Assembly: GCA_022496205.1 (NCBI GenBank)
Contig: WTXD01000007.1
Location: forward strand, 434,001 to 498,000
Reading direction: 5' to 3'
Length of the DNA: 64,000 bases
Origin: Gloeopeniophorella convolvens
Lineage: Eukaryota; Basidiomycota; Agaricomycetes; Russulales
Positions 1-10,996 of this stretch are shown here, piece after piece. The notes under the pieces were generated by a model that had not been told where the DNA came from, ran no database searches, and saw nothing but the letters and a program-made list of their open reading frames with translations. A program made the position numbers and the translations under genes. Position 1 is the stretch's first letter; each line of letters opens with the position of its first letter.

Positions 1-817
1 CGCCGTCGCGCACGGACGACTTCCACACGTTGTGGCCGCGTGATGTGGCGCGGATGCTCAGCACCAGGAGGAGGGTGGTGTACGCCATGACTGTACGACA
101 ACGTGATGATGAACAGCCCGCAAAACGCAGATCGAACGACAGAAGATCACGTACGCAGGATCCATGTCAGGAAAGCAAAGGCCATGATTGCCTTGATCTC
201 GTGGCAACCGCTGGAGATGTCGTCATCACCTGTCGGGGTGGCGTTGGCAACGGTGTGCAGGTACAAAAGAGTATTGTTATAGGGTCGCACCGAAAACGCC
301 AAAGTTGCAGCTCGACTCTTCGGAGAAAAAGCCATCGATCTGGCCGTCTGTCCACGCGGCATAGGAAGCGCTCGACAGCCAAAGGATCCAGAGCACGGCT
401 AGTCCCAAAGCGTCAGCCTCTGGATACCGCGGAGATCCCGGCGTCAACTCACTCAGCCATCCGAGCTCCGTGGCGATCCATGAGAGGAACGACCCTTGTC
501 GGAGCGAATCAATCACGAACCTGCCCCATTTTAGGTGAGTCCTGCGCGGCAACATCGCGGCGATCGCGAGTGCGGACGTACATCGGGATGGTCGTGAACA
601 GCGTGAGCAGGCTCGTTGCGAGCGCAAGTGCCGCAAACTTGTAGTAGAATGCGGGCTCCGTCAACGAGATGAGGCCCGCACTCACGCCCATCACGATGAT
701 AGCAAACACATTGGCGGTCACTGGACCAGCACCATCAGTACACCGCCGCGCGTAGGGCCACAAGAGGAGGCCTCGCTCACCAAAGGTCGCAAAGCGGACA
801 GTCGCAAGCCAGGTCAT
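1..817 (-). CDS. Four-helix (MARVEL-like) membrane protein, copy A, 3' end cut off by the window
   Basis: Multi-exon minus-strand gene starting at the ATG at 815-817. Exon 1 encodes MTWLATVRFATF, then a GTGAGC intron ending in CAG. The next exon gives two hydrophobic helices (around 'VFAIIVMGVSAGLISL' and 'FAALALATSLLTLF'), a third comes from 'ALGLAVLWILWLSSASYAAW', and a fourth near the left edge from 'EIKAIMAFAFLTWIL' plus an exon reading MAYTTLLLVLSIRA. The four-helix layout and the cysteine after helix 3 (SSCNFG) resemble fungal MARVEL-domain proteins. That is a topology-based call; no function is known. It aligns along its whole length with the gene at 1704-2571, so the two are tandem paralogues. 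The C-terminus lies outside the window. Confidence 0.6.
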
Positions 818-1703
818 TATGGGCCGTCACGGTGAACGCAGGGAATCAACTTTGCTCGTTAAGCGTGCACACAAAAGGGGGGCGGTGACACCGTTTCTCC
901 CTGCGTGCTGGCACCTTTTAATGGCTAGCTAAACTGCCTAAGGGCCAGGGCCAGGGTGCGAATTTCGTTTGACAGCGACGGCGCTTCATACCAGGCACGT
1001 ACACCGACGGGATGGTCGATATGAACATCAGTACAGCCGCTGCCTTTTAGGGCAAAATGGCGTCCCAGGCCCAGCGCCTGCCCGCCTTCGGCCTTGCCGA
1101 TGGACGGTGCGGTGCCGCGCACGGGATGTTCCCATACTCGGGCCAGTCTTCAGATTGGCTGAGCATTGGTATTCGGAACGTGCAAAGTCAAAGTTCTGAG
1201 GCATGTCTGGGTTTGCCAAGGCAAGAACATCCTAAGCCTGGAAGAAGCACGCTGCTGCAGTTGGCGAACCCACCGCCCAGAGTGTTGATAGATGTCGGGT
1301 TTAACGTGGGCTGCAAGGAGCAGAACAAGTGGGACCAGATGATGATGGCAGCCAGACAACGGAGGTTGTTGTGCCATGAATACAGTGACATGACAGTCGT
1401 GGCATGGCAAGACAAAGACGATCATCCCGTCATTGATCGATGCCAACCCCCCAGATGGATTTAGCTAATGTCCAAAAGCGGCACATCGATTGCAAATTCA
1501 GACGCTGGCTGTGACCAAGGCATAACCCTGGCAAGCTAGATTATTCCTGGAAGCTATCACAATGGATAAGTTACAAAAGAGCGACCAAAGAGCATGGAGA
1601 GCAGACAATAGACACGGGGACGCATAGACGATGATTCGTGATGGGGATTGGGATTGGGATGGGGAGATTTTAGTGAGATCTGGCTTCAACTGGGCCAAGC
1701 GCC
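818..1703. other. Intergenic, nothing recognisable
   Basis: About 890 bases between the two paralogous membrane-protein genes. Short open frames occur on both strands, including one of 135 codons at 1057-1464 (+), but none shows a domain, a helix pattern or coding bias that I can support. Confidence 0.5.
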
Positions 1704-2571
1704 CTACAAACCGACGGGGATTTGCTGCGGCGGGGTCTCTACGTCTTTTGCAAAGGCGTCAAGGGCGTGACTGGCAGGCTCCTCGGCGGATTTGGCGCTA
1801 GAGAGGAAGATGACGCCGTCGCGCGCTGACGTCGTCCACACCTTGTGGCCAGCCATATGGGCGCGGACGGTATACCAGAGGAGCACGCCGGTGTACGCCA
1901 TGACTGCGCCCAAAAAAGCACGCTCAGCATTGAGCGACACCAAACCAAAGCGAAACCTTACGTGGCAGCCACGTCAGGAATCCAAACGCAGTAATAGCTT
2001 GGATTTCGTGGCATTCAGCAGAGAACCTGTCTGTGTAGATCATGAGTGTGCGATATCATGGGGCTGGAAGTGGCACTTGCCGTCGAAGCCGAAGTCGCAG
2101 TTGGACCCCTCGGGAAAGAAAGAAGCTGCGTAGGCAGCGCTGGATAGCCAGAAGATCCAGAGAACACCTGCACACCCAGGCCTTGATCAGCAATAGTCAA
2201 GACAACATAAGGAGTACCGACTCGAGGCGACGACCTCAGTGATCACGTAGGACACGAAGGTCTGTTTGCGAAGTACGTCGACGACGAACCTGCCGAGGAT
2301 GTCAGCACACAGGCAGCAGTCGACGAACTGAACCATGAACCCACATAGGAATAAGTATCAGCATCGTAAACAGAGACGTGAAGAGCGAGAAACCGGAGAA
2401 CTGGTAGTACACCGGGGCCGTCAGAGCGATGAGGGCAGCACTTAAAGCCATGACTAGAAACGAGAACAGAATGGCCGTCGCTATCATAACATCAGAACCC
2501 GCGCGAACGTCGACACAAAGGGCAGTGATCTCACCGAAGGTCGCAAGGCGAAAAGTCATGAACCAAGCCAT
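1704..2571 (-). CDS. Four-helix (MARVEL-like) membrane protein, copy B
   Basis: Complete paralogue of the gene at 1-817. Start ATG at 2569-2571 (MAWFMTFRLATF), followed by a GTGAGA intron ending GATAG, at the same position as in copy A. Helices: 'ILFSFLVMALSAALIAL', 'SLFTSLFTMLILIPMWV', then after an intron 'VLWIFWLSSAAYAASFF' with NCDFG after it. The last exon reads VMAYTGVLLWYTVRAHMAG and ends in a polar tail finishing QQIPVGL at 1704. The last exon matches copy A near position 30-80. The family is common in Agaricomycetes but uncharacterised. Inner exon limits are approximate. No signal peptide distinct from helix 1 is seen. Confidence 0.6.
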
Positions 2572-3927
2572 TGTAAAGGCAGAAAACTGGGGGTTCTTCG
2601 AGGCGTAAGGAGTACGGCCGAGCTGGAGCAGTGTATGCGGCCCTCCCACCGCCACTAGCATCCTTTATACCCTATATCGCGTGTTTGGTATCCCCAGTTT
2701 CGAGCCGCCCAGTTGCTATATGTCAGAAGTCAGGCACCGCCGGTGCCAGTGCACCGGCGGGAACATCGACGTCTCGCGTTGCGGGGCATCCGACAGGGTA
2801 TCTTCACACCAGCCCGTTTGAGACGAGTATCGCCGCTCGCAAGGGTGATGTCCCTGCCACCCGTCGCCAGGTGGCCGTGGGAGGACGTACACGGATTTCG
2901 GAGAGCAGGCGCAGTATTATAGCGCCTGCCTGCTTGTGGAAAAAGAGCGCAATTCTGCACTGAATGGCACAACGCTGGCCGTCTGACTTGTAAATGGTCC
3001 GCCTCTGAGGAGCAGACTGGTCACTCACTGCAGACCTTGCAGATTTGAGATTTATCCGCTACATACGGTAAGTTGCATGAGGCTGTCAACTGAAGTCAGA
3101 CAACGCTGACGGTAAACTCCCTAAAGAGGTATCATCGCGCCCCGGCGCTACGTCTCAGCGACGTACCCACGCACGGTGCTCGGCTGCACCGCCGGAGATT
3201 GGTAGCCGATTGATATCGATGCGCATGATATACTCGGTCGTCTGTAGGAGACCCTGTAGATACATACCGTACAGAGGCGCTCGCCCGGTACGTCGGTTTC
3301 GCTCAGAGCTTTATGCATTATGTTCTTCAGAATCTGATGAACAAGGTGGCGTAGGCATCGCTGGCAAACAGCGATCAGCGGCGGAGCAGGCCCGGTGATA
3401 AGTCGTTAAAACCAGGCGGAGGATTCGAGATATTGGCGCCTGCAGATGTGAAAGGCATTGTCTGCGGTGCACTTTGAGATAACATGTGCGCCGTGGGTGA
3501 AGGGAGGTGATTGACCTTGCGCAACAACAAAGCTCACACCAGAACACTGATACAGACATACCTGTGCAACAATGGATACACGTGCATATTGGGCAGTCAT
3601 CAATGCTAGGCCAAAACCATCTAACAAGCCTTGGATTAGATCAGGTGTCAGTAGCAGGGCATCAGTGACACTACGGCTTTCGCGGCGGAGCCAATGCGTG
3701 AAGTAAGAAAAAGGCAAAAAAGAAGTTCCCATATTGCGATGGAGTCACAGAGAAAGCGGAATGGCTATATACAAAACCAAAACCAACAAAGGGGAAGCCG
3801 GGAATGGACGAACCGGAGAAAGGGATAAATTAGCTAACGTGCGCGTAAAGGTGATATAATCCCTGCACAAGGGATGTACAAGGCCACCAGCGTGGACGGG
3901 TGCATCGCGTCATGATGATGATATGCG
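2572..3927. other. Intergenic, no supported gene
   Basis: About 1.35 kb. It holds a 108-codon minus-strand frame at 3406-3732 (MGTSFLPFSYFTHWLRR...) and several shorter ones. None has a recognisable domain, so I do not call a gene. The frame at 3406-3732 could be an exon of a small protein. Confidence 0.4.
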
Positions 3928-4826
3928 TTACAATGCGAGGGGCTCGGTGACGACGAACTCGCGTTTGCTATCCAGGTCGGAGGTCGCGAGGCCCCAGAAG
4001 GCCTGCCAGTCGAACCAGTGGTGGTCCGATTGGGCATCGGAATGGGTGTGCCCCGCGAAGTCTTGCATGGAGTTGAATTGGAGGTGTGGGCTGGTGGCGA
4101 GGCGGTGGGTGAACAAGTGACATGCCATGATGAAGAACAAGAGGAGCAGCAGGAAGGTCGTGCGCGCCTTGAGGTTGAAGGGGGCTGCGAGGGAAAATAC
4201 CCGCTCGCGGACCGTGGGCTTCTCGGGAGGCGCCAAGAAGGCTATGGAGAAGTCGGCCGAACAGGAGGGCGACGACGGCGTTACTACGATGGCCGGCAGC
4301 GGCGACTTTTCGCTAATTTTAGTGAGCGAGACATCTGCACGTGCGTAAGTCAGCAAGTCCAGACGGTTTCGGAAAGTAAAGACGCACCACCCGGGGCGGG
4401 GACCAGGATGAAGTCGGGGCGGTGCTGGGGCAGCCTGTGGCGACGGGTACCTACGGGGCAAGGGAAACGTAAGCGGCGCTATTCAGTAGCTGGGGTAGAG
4501 CTGCGTGCGCACCGTGGGGAGCCATGTGTCTGACGTGCGAGGGTAAATTGGTTGAAGAGAAGCGGGGGTTGCGACTTGAGAGCGAAAAAGGATCTTGATG
4601 GCTTGATGAGAGGTAGGCTGACGAGGACCAGTCCAGGCAGGAGGAGACAAAGAGCGTGTTGTAAAGAATGTGGTACAGAACGAGGGTTGCGAGGACGGGC
4701 GAGGGCGAGCCGCAGCAGCGAAGGTGCGACGGGGCGAGGAGGCTGGGGAGAGCCGGGTGGTGGAAGAGGAGAATGAAGAGGAGGGTCGCTCGCCGGCCGT
4801 TGCCATCCTGATCCGTGCTGACTCAT
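3928..4826 (-). CDS. Predicted multi-pass membrane protein, unresolved 5' exons
   Basis: The 3' exon is clear: an open frame from about 4330 down to the stop at 3928, preceded by a 53-base intron (GTGCGT...CTTAC...GTGCAG) at about 4331-4383. It contains a strong hydrophobic helix (TTFLLLLLFFIMACHLF) and ends in EFVVTEPLAL. Upstream, three overlapping minus-strand frames are open between 4480 and 4800. The one with the best membrane character reads 'ATLLFILLF', 'VLATLVLYHILYNTLF' and 'SSCLDWSSS', but it has no in-frame ATG, so the start and first introns are uncertain. The 5' end lies back to back with the WDR89-like gene (ATG at 4890). I do not recognise the family. Confidence 0.4.
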
Positions 4827-4889
4827 CCCGCTCGCGTCATCTCCACCCGCCAACGTCCCCGTCCCGGAAAAAAGAAACCGTCCTCTAAA

Positions 4890-6422
4890 ATGTCTCTCTC
4901 CTCGTCGTCGACTCTCGCAGAATACTCGACCCCGACGACGTCCTCAAAATTACCCGCGGATGCCTATGTCCTCGCAATAGCCTCCTGCGGTGTGCAGTAC
5001 GCCGCGTCCGCGTCCGCCCCGTCGAACAAGATCCACCTCTTTGACCGCACGTCCCTCCGGCTTACGCGCTCCCTCGACGGTCATCGCGGCGGCACCACGT
5101 CCCTGCGTGCCGTTGACGCCCTGATTGGCGTCACCCAGCGTATGCTCGTCTCCTCGGGAAAAGACGGCATCGTGCGCGTCTGGGACGACCGCACAGGCGC
5201 TGCCGCGATCGAGAGTGCGTGCGCCCCACACCACTGCAAAATGGCATCTTGACGACTCAAAGAGATCCACAGTGCCGTTCGAGGGCAGGCAGCGCGGTCT
5301 CCTGTCCTGCGACGTATCTCCGGACGGCCTGACGGTCGCAGCGGGCTCGGAGCTCCAGGGCGAAGACGCGCTCATCGTGTACTGGTGCGCGCATCCCATC
5401 CGCGGTCACCCCGTTTTCTGAACGAACTTGGGTGCAGGGACCCGCGGCATCCAGCCGCCCCCCTCAGAAAGCACACATCCACGCATTCCGATGACATCAC
5501 CGCTGTGCACTTTGCTCGAACATCGGCAGGCCCGCCATTGCTGCTGTCCGGGTCGACCGACGGGCTCGTGAGCATCTCGAACGCCGACGAGCAGGACGAG
5601 GACGAGGCCGTGCTGCACGTCGGCAACCTCGGCAGCAGCATCGCGCAGGCGGGCTGGCTCCCGCCGCGCGCCGGCGGCGGCGTGTGGGCCGCGAGCGACA
5701 TGGAGACGTTCAGCGTGTGGTCGGACGAGGTACGCCCGCCCGTCCGCATGCATGCACATCCCCTTGCTGACTGACGCGCCGCACGCACGCAGCTCGACCC
5801 GCACAGCGACCTCGACATCCGCGCGCCCTCGGTGCACACGCAGGCGCGCACCTGGGTGACCGACTACCTGATCGGGTGTCACGCATCGGATGCGAGCGGC
5901 CTGAGCGTATTTGTCGGCTCGAACGAGTGCGTGTGCATCCCGCGCGCGTCTTGTTTCTCACGCGGGCTGCAGGGGTGACGTCGCGCTGCTCAGACCGCAG
6001 ATGCGCACACGCGCGGTGGCCCTGGACTTGGAGCGCCTCTGGACGGGCCAGCACCGCGGCGTCGTGCGCTCGACGTTCTGGGACGAGCGGGTGCGCTTGA
6101 ACCTTGCTCTCCGCGCGCCTCTCACGCGCGTCTGACATTCATTGATACGCCGTCAGAACCACGTCCTTCTCACCGGCGGGGAAGACGCGCAGCTGTTCGC
6201 GTGGCCGTGCGCGGCGCTGCCCGGCAGCGGCATGGCTGCCGACGGCGCTTCGGAGGGCTCTGCTTCCTTCCCCTCGGTCCTGGCGAAGCGCGACCACGAC
6301 GGCGACGGTGACGTCGAGATGCGCGAGCTGTCACCCCGCAACGTGCGTGGGCCGTCTGTCGTTTCCCCGCAGCACGCTGACCATGTGCACCGCAGAAAAA
6401 GGCCCGGCGCGCGGCTAGTTGA
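4890..6422 (+). CDS. WDR89: WD-repeat protein, WDR89 homologue
   Basis: Starts at ATG 4890 (MSLSSSSTLAEY) and ends at TGA 6420-6422 after a basic tail (KKARRAAS). At least six exons join into a single beta-propeller of about 400 residues. Recognisable blades include 'SSGKDGIVRVWDDRTG', 'SCDVSPDGLTVAAGS', 'HSDDITAVHFA', 'LLSGSTDGLVSISNADEQD', 'YLIGCHASDASGLSVFVGS', 'GDVALLRP', 'GQHRGVVRSTFWDER' and 'NHVLLTGGEDAQLFAWPC'. The last two, with 'VRS.xWD' and 'LLTGGEDAQL', are typical of WDR89. An acidic stretch (GDGDVEMRELS) precedes the end. The human family member has no settled function. Introns begin GTGCGT/GTACGC and end CAG. The neighbouring MSS1 gene is convergent, 345 bases away. Confidence 0.85.
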
Positions 6423-6767
6423 TGGCTCTGATGGGCAAAGAAAAGGGCGCAGATGATCTGAACGAAGCGCGGTGGATGTGCAGTTGGCAGAAGGGCATTG
6501 AGAAGAGATGCGGGGGTGGTCGCGTTGCGTCATACATACATATACATACTATGTGACCCAGGCCGGAAGCAGGTGTAATGTCGAGAGAACCACACCCACC
6601 GCAGGTCCGAGCGGCATCCCACTCGCGACCTTTAGACCCCAGGCACGCCACCAAACGCAGCTGCTCGCGAGCCGAGGTGCAAGGCGGGCCCTGCGCCGTC
6701 CTGGGCCCAACAAACACTATCGAATGGAAGCGTCGACATCGCCGGGCTTGCGCGCGGGTCGCCTTGG
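6423..6767. other. Convergent 3' intergenic spacer
   Basis: 345 bases between the ends of the WDR89-like gene and MSS1. It must hold both 3' untranslated regions. Nothing else is seen. Confidence 0.6.
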
Positions 6768-8731
6768 TCACTTGCCGATGCAGAACGCGCCAAAGATGAC
6801 GTCCAGCACGTCCTCGACGTCCACCGCGCCCGTGACCCGGCCCACCGCCTGCGCGGCATAGCGCAGCTCCTCCGCGCCGAGCACAATGTCCTCCGGCGCT
6901 GCACGCACACATACGCACATCAGCAGGGCAGAGGGGGGACAGCAAGGGAAGCACGCGACGCACGCGTGGCGAGGAACGCGTCGAGGAACGCGCACGCCGA
7001 CTCGAGGTGCGCGCGGTGCCGCGCGTGCGTGATCAGCGGCGCGCCCGCGTCGTCGCCCCGCCGCCGTCCTGCGCGAGGTCGAACCTGCGCGCCCGCATCA
7101 GCGCCCGCACCAGCCCGCACACACGCGCGTGCGCCGCAACGCACCGCTCAAGCAGCGCCCCCGCCAGCCCGTCCAGAAACGCGCGCGTGCCGTCCTGCGT
7201 CGCAAGGCTCGCCGCCCAGCCCCGCCCGCGCGGGAGCGCGGCGAGCGTGCCGGCGGGGAGCAGGTCCGTCTTGTTGAGCAGCACGAGCGTGTCGGCGCGC
7301 ACGAGCGGCGCGAGGTCCGGCGGGACGACGAGCTGCGGGCCGCGGGCGTGTCGTGCACCGCGTCGGCGGCCGAGAGCACGAGCAGCGCCGCGTCGGCCGT
7401 CTGCACGCTGTCGGGGGGCGTCAGCCCGCGCCGTCATGGAGAGGAGGGGGAGGGGGGAGGGGCACGCACGCGTCGCGCGCGCGCGCGATCCCGATGCGCT
7501 CCACTGCGTCGTGTGCGTCGCGCAGCCCGGCCGTGTCCGCGACGCGCACGGGCAGCCCGCCGATGTCGAGCGCGAGCTCGAGCACGTCGCGCGTCGTGCC
7601 GGGCACGGGCGTCACGATCGCCGCGTCGCGCTGCGCTGCACACGCACGCACGCCGGTCAGTTGCTTGAGTGCGGCCGGGTCAGGGCGCGCGCGCACCGAG
7701 AAAGTTGAGCAGGCTGCTCTTGCCTGCGTTTGGCGGGCCGAAGAGCGCGAGGCGCACGCCGGCGCGCACGATCTCGCCGCGCCGGTTGTCGGAGAGGATC
7801 GCGTGCACGGCGTCGCGCAGGCGCTGTGCGCGCGCGCGCGCTGCGTGGCGCTGGTTAGTAGCGGTTCGGCGCGGCGCCGGGGGGCGCACCTTGCTCGTAC
7901 ACGCCCGCTTCGATGTCCTCGCCCTCCCCAAAGTCTATCAGCGCCTCGACGAGCGCAAGACACTCGACGATCTCCCCGCGCAGCGTCCCCAGCCGTTCCC
8001 GCGCCGCGCCCTGCCCGCCACCGCCGGTCAGCGACGCGGGGGACTGCAGCCCGGCGTGCACGCACCGCGGCCCCGCGCAGCGCAGCGCGGCGCTGCACGT
8101 CCGTCTCCGCCTCGACGAGGTCGCGCAGCGCCTCGGCCTGCGTGAGGTCAAGCCGCCCGCCGTCAACGCGCGCCGCGCAAACTCGCCCGGCGCGGCGGCG
8201 CGGCACCCCGGCGCGCGCGCGAGCGCGCGCAGCACGCCGTGCAGCACGCTGCGCCCCCGTGCACGTGCAGCTCGAGCGTGTCTTCGGTCGTGAAGGAGCG
8301 CGGGGCTGCGGGGGGTTAGGGAAGGGAGCGAACGGGGGGGGGGGGGCGCGCGCACCGCGGAAGAAGACGGCCAGCGCGTCGTCGAGGACCTCGTCTGTGC
8401 GCGGGTCGACGACCGCGCAGCGCTCGAGGCGCCACGGCGTGGGTGCCGGTGCGCGCGCGGCGCGCGCGCGCACGGGGCGCACCATCGCGCGCCAGACGGC
8501 CAGCGCGTCGGGCCCCGAGATGCGGATGACGGCGACGCCAGACTTGCCGGGCGGCGTCGAGAGCGCAAAGATGGTGCGGCGCTGGGCGTCGGAGGCGGGA
8601 GCGTGCGCTCGGTGGCGGGGGCGGGGGCGGGGGGCGTCGAGGGCCCCGGGTGCGGCGGCGGCGCGAGTCTTGCGTGTGTGCGTGCGCGCGGGGCGGCGGC
8701 GCGTCTGCATGTCGCGCGGGCGATGCGCCAC
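6768..8731 (-). CDS. MSS1: Mitochondrial tRNA-modification GTPase (MnmE/TrmE, yeast MSS1)
   Basis: Installs, with MTO1/MnmG, the 5-carboxymethylaminomethyl group on wobble uridine of mitochondrial tRNAs. N-terminal THF-binding domain: '[19 protein letters not shown]', '[16 protein letters not shown]', '[11 protein letters not shown]', '[15 protein letters not shown]'. Helical part: '[11 protein letters not shown]'. Inserted G domain: G1 '[12 protein letters not shown]' (about 7735), G3 'DTAGLRD', G4 'LLNKTDLL'. The C-terminus ends in FCIGK, the invariant MnmE ending whose cysteine is a conserved catalytic candidate. Start at 8731 ([14 protein letters not shown]) or the inner Met at 8710; both give an arginine-rich, nearly acid-free leader suited to mitochondrial import. 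At least six introns. Extremely GC-rich with C/G at almost every third position. Divergent from CNB1. Confidence 0.93.
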
Positions 8732-8938
8732 ATTGTAGGCGGCGTAGTTGGTCGACGCGTTCGACGGCGAGCGGCGAGCGGAAGCGGTGCGGAACTGGCT
8801 TTTCCCACGGTGCCTCGTGGCGGGCGATCGAATCGCGGACGAGCGAGTCCTCTGCGCTCGTTCTCCTCTCCTCCTCGTCTCGCCCGCTCACTACACCGCA
8901 ACTCACCGCAACACCAACACCGACACCAACACCTCGCC
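8732..8938. promoter_or_regulatory. Bidirectional promoter between MSS1 and CNB1
   Basis: 207 bases separate the two divergent start codons. The CNB1 side becomes a pyrimidine/CA-rich leader (repeated CACCAACACCGACACC-type units) just before the ATG, as in highly expressed fungal genes. No TATA box is seen. Confidence 0.5.
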
Positions 8939-9852
8939 ATGGGCCAATCACGTCCGTGCCACCCGCCTCTCTCAGCGCGTAGCCCGCTCACGCAGGCCCG
9001 CACGCAGCATCCCAGTTCATGGAGGACATGGAAAAGCGGTCCAACTGTGCGTCGTGCCCGTCCCGCCCAGTGCTGCAGTGACCCAAGCGCATGCGCGCCC
9101 GCGGGCAGTCAACGCCAGCGAGCTCGAGCGCCTCAAGAAGCGCTTCATGAAGCTCGACAGGTGCGCGCGTGCCCTCTGCCCGCCCCCTTCCATACTGACG
9201 CGGCGCAGCGACGGCTCGGGCTCGATCGACCGCAACGAGTTTCTGCAGATCCCGCAGATCGCGAACAACCCGCTCGCGTCGCGCATGATCGCGATCTTTG
9301 ACGAGGAGTGCGCACCGCCCGCATCTGCTCTGGCTGTGCGCTGGCTGATTGACGGACGGGGCCCCAGCGGCGGCGGCACGGTCGACTTTCAGGAGTTTGT
9401 CGGCGGGCTGAGCGCGTTCAGCAGCCGCGGCGGGCGCGAGGAGAAGCTGCGCTGTGCGTGCCACCCGCCACCGCGGCGTCCTTTGCTGATGCGGCGCAGT
9501 CGCGTTCAAGGTGTACGACATGGACCGCGACGGGTACATCTCGAACGGCGAGCTGTTCCTCGTGCTCAAGATGATGGTCGGGAACAACCTCAAGGTGCGC
9601 GCGCGCCGCCCCCCCGCTGCACCGGCGCTGACGCGCGTGCGACGCAGGACACGCAGCTGCAGGAGATCGTGGACAAGACGATCATGGAGGCGGACAAGGA
9701 CGGCGACGGCCGGCTGAGCTTTGAGGAGTTTACGCAGATGGTGTCCAACACGGTGCGTGCGCGCGCGCGCGCGTGCGTGTCTCCACTGCGCTGCTTACCC
9801 ACAACGCTTGCAGGACATCGTCAAGCAGATGACGCTCGAGGACCTCTTCTGA
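8939..9852 (+). CDS. CNB1: Calcineurin regulatory subunit B
   Basis: Calcium-binding regulatory subunit of the protein phosphatase calcineurin, which controls stress response, calcium signalling and hyphal growth. Start ATG 8939-8941; splicing gives [17 protein letters not shown], whose Gly-2 is the N-myristoylation site. Four EF hands are seen: '[11 protein letters not shown]', the degenerate-looking split '[13 protein letters not shown]', '[13 protein letters not shown]' and '[13 protein letters not shown]'. It ends '[12 protein letters not shown]' at TGA 9850-9852. Length after splicing is about 175 residues, normal for the family. Eight short exons; introns start GTGCG and several are pure C/G/T. 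The protein is nearly invariant among basidiomycetes, so the model is safe. Confidence 0.97.
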
Positions 9853-10386
9853 GTCGCGCGCGCGCCGCGTTTCTTGTTTCTGCTCGCACATACCCGCGCC
9901 GCGATGCGTCGCGGCGCACGTATATCGCTGCCACAGAAGTGTAATACATAATCGACACTGTACCACCGCGCACCCGTGTGATTCCGGCGGAAGTGCGGCA
10001 GCAGCACCACGCAATGTCCGAGCGAGAACATGCACATCCGGGCATGCCGACGGAGAGTAAGTATATCACGCGAGAGGGGAGATACATTGTGCGGCGGATA
10101 ATGACGTAATAGTACGGGGGACGTATGGAGCAAACAGGACGGGACGGCGAGGTAGTACACAACGCGGGACAAGTAAGGGAACAGTGCAGCGTGCGAGCGA
10201 TGGCGATGGCGATGGCGACGGGCGTGTGAAGTGGACGGGCAAGTGTGTACGGCAGGCGGGCGGCGGGCGGCACGATTAGGGGCGCAGATGGGCTGAGCTA
10301 CATATCTAGAGGTATATCATATCGCCGTGTGCGTGCGTGCGTGCTCGGCAGCGGGGGGCGAGGGGCAAGACCAACCGGGTCGCAGG
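9853..10386. other. Intergenic spacer with a hexanucleotide repeat
   Basis: 534 bases between CNB1 and a convergent small gene. Positions 10197-10219 hold a perfect TGGCGA microsatellite of about 3.5 units. No gene is seen. Confidence 0.6.
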
Positions 10387-10996
10387 TCACCGCTGGCCGG
10401 CCGCGACGAGCATGGCGCGGGACTCGAGCTGATGGGTGTGCGCAAACGGCGAGCCCGGCGCGGGGCGCGCAGCCTGGGCGAAAAAGGACGGGGCGGCCTG
10501 CATGGGCGGCGCAAAGCCGAACGAGTCGGCGCTCGCGAAAAGGGACGACGCGCCGCCGGGGGCGTCGAAGGGCGGGCTGTGCGGGGGTTGCGCGGGGCGG
10601 AAGCGGTGTGCGGCGGTGGTGGGTGTGGGAGAGGCGGGGGCACGAGCGCCGAGGAGGTCCTCGACGGCCTGGTCGTCGGCCATGTCGTCGTCGACGGGGT
10701 GGAGGAAGCGGGGGTCGTCCCAGTGAAAGGCGGGGGCGGTGTGGGTGGGGGTGTTGCAGGGCTGGGCGTAGCTGGTGCTGTTACGACGGGTGACGGGGTG
10801 TGCGGGGCCGGGCTGCGCGGGTGCGGGGTAGCAGAGCGTTTTGGCGAGCTGGGTCTGTGAGCGGGGGGGGGGGGGGTTAATGGATGTAAAGGGGAGTGGG
10901 TGCTTGGCGTACCTGGAGGGTGGCGATGTCCATGGCCTCTTGTGATACGTGGCTCGTTGCAAAGGAAGCGACGAGGTCGTCGATGGAGAAGCTCAT
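10387..10996 (-). CDS. Small unknown fungal protein, Pro/Ala-rich
   Basis: Two exons. Exon 1 starts at ATG 10994-10996 and reads MSFSIDDLVASFATSHVSQE, then AMDIATLQ before a GTACGC intron ending CTCACAG. Exon 2 continues TQLAKTLCYPAPAQPG and runs to the stop at 10387 (ending AMLVAAGQR). The product is about 180 residues. The N-terminal 30 residues form a likely amphipathic helix; the middle has an acidic patch (DDDMADDQAVEDLLG) and a GFAPP/SFF aromatic motif; the rest is disordered. No domain is recognised. The intron carries a run of about 13 C on the coding strand. Clean splice signals and a sensible acidic/aromatic pattern make it a likely real gene. Confidence 0.6.

Noticed and set aside
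7007..8738. Long plus-strand open frames (up to 461 codons) opposite MSS1
   Set aside because: They are Arg/Ala/Pro/Ser-rich shadows produced by extreme GC content; the minus strand encodes a complete MnmE.
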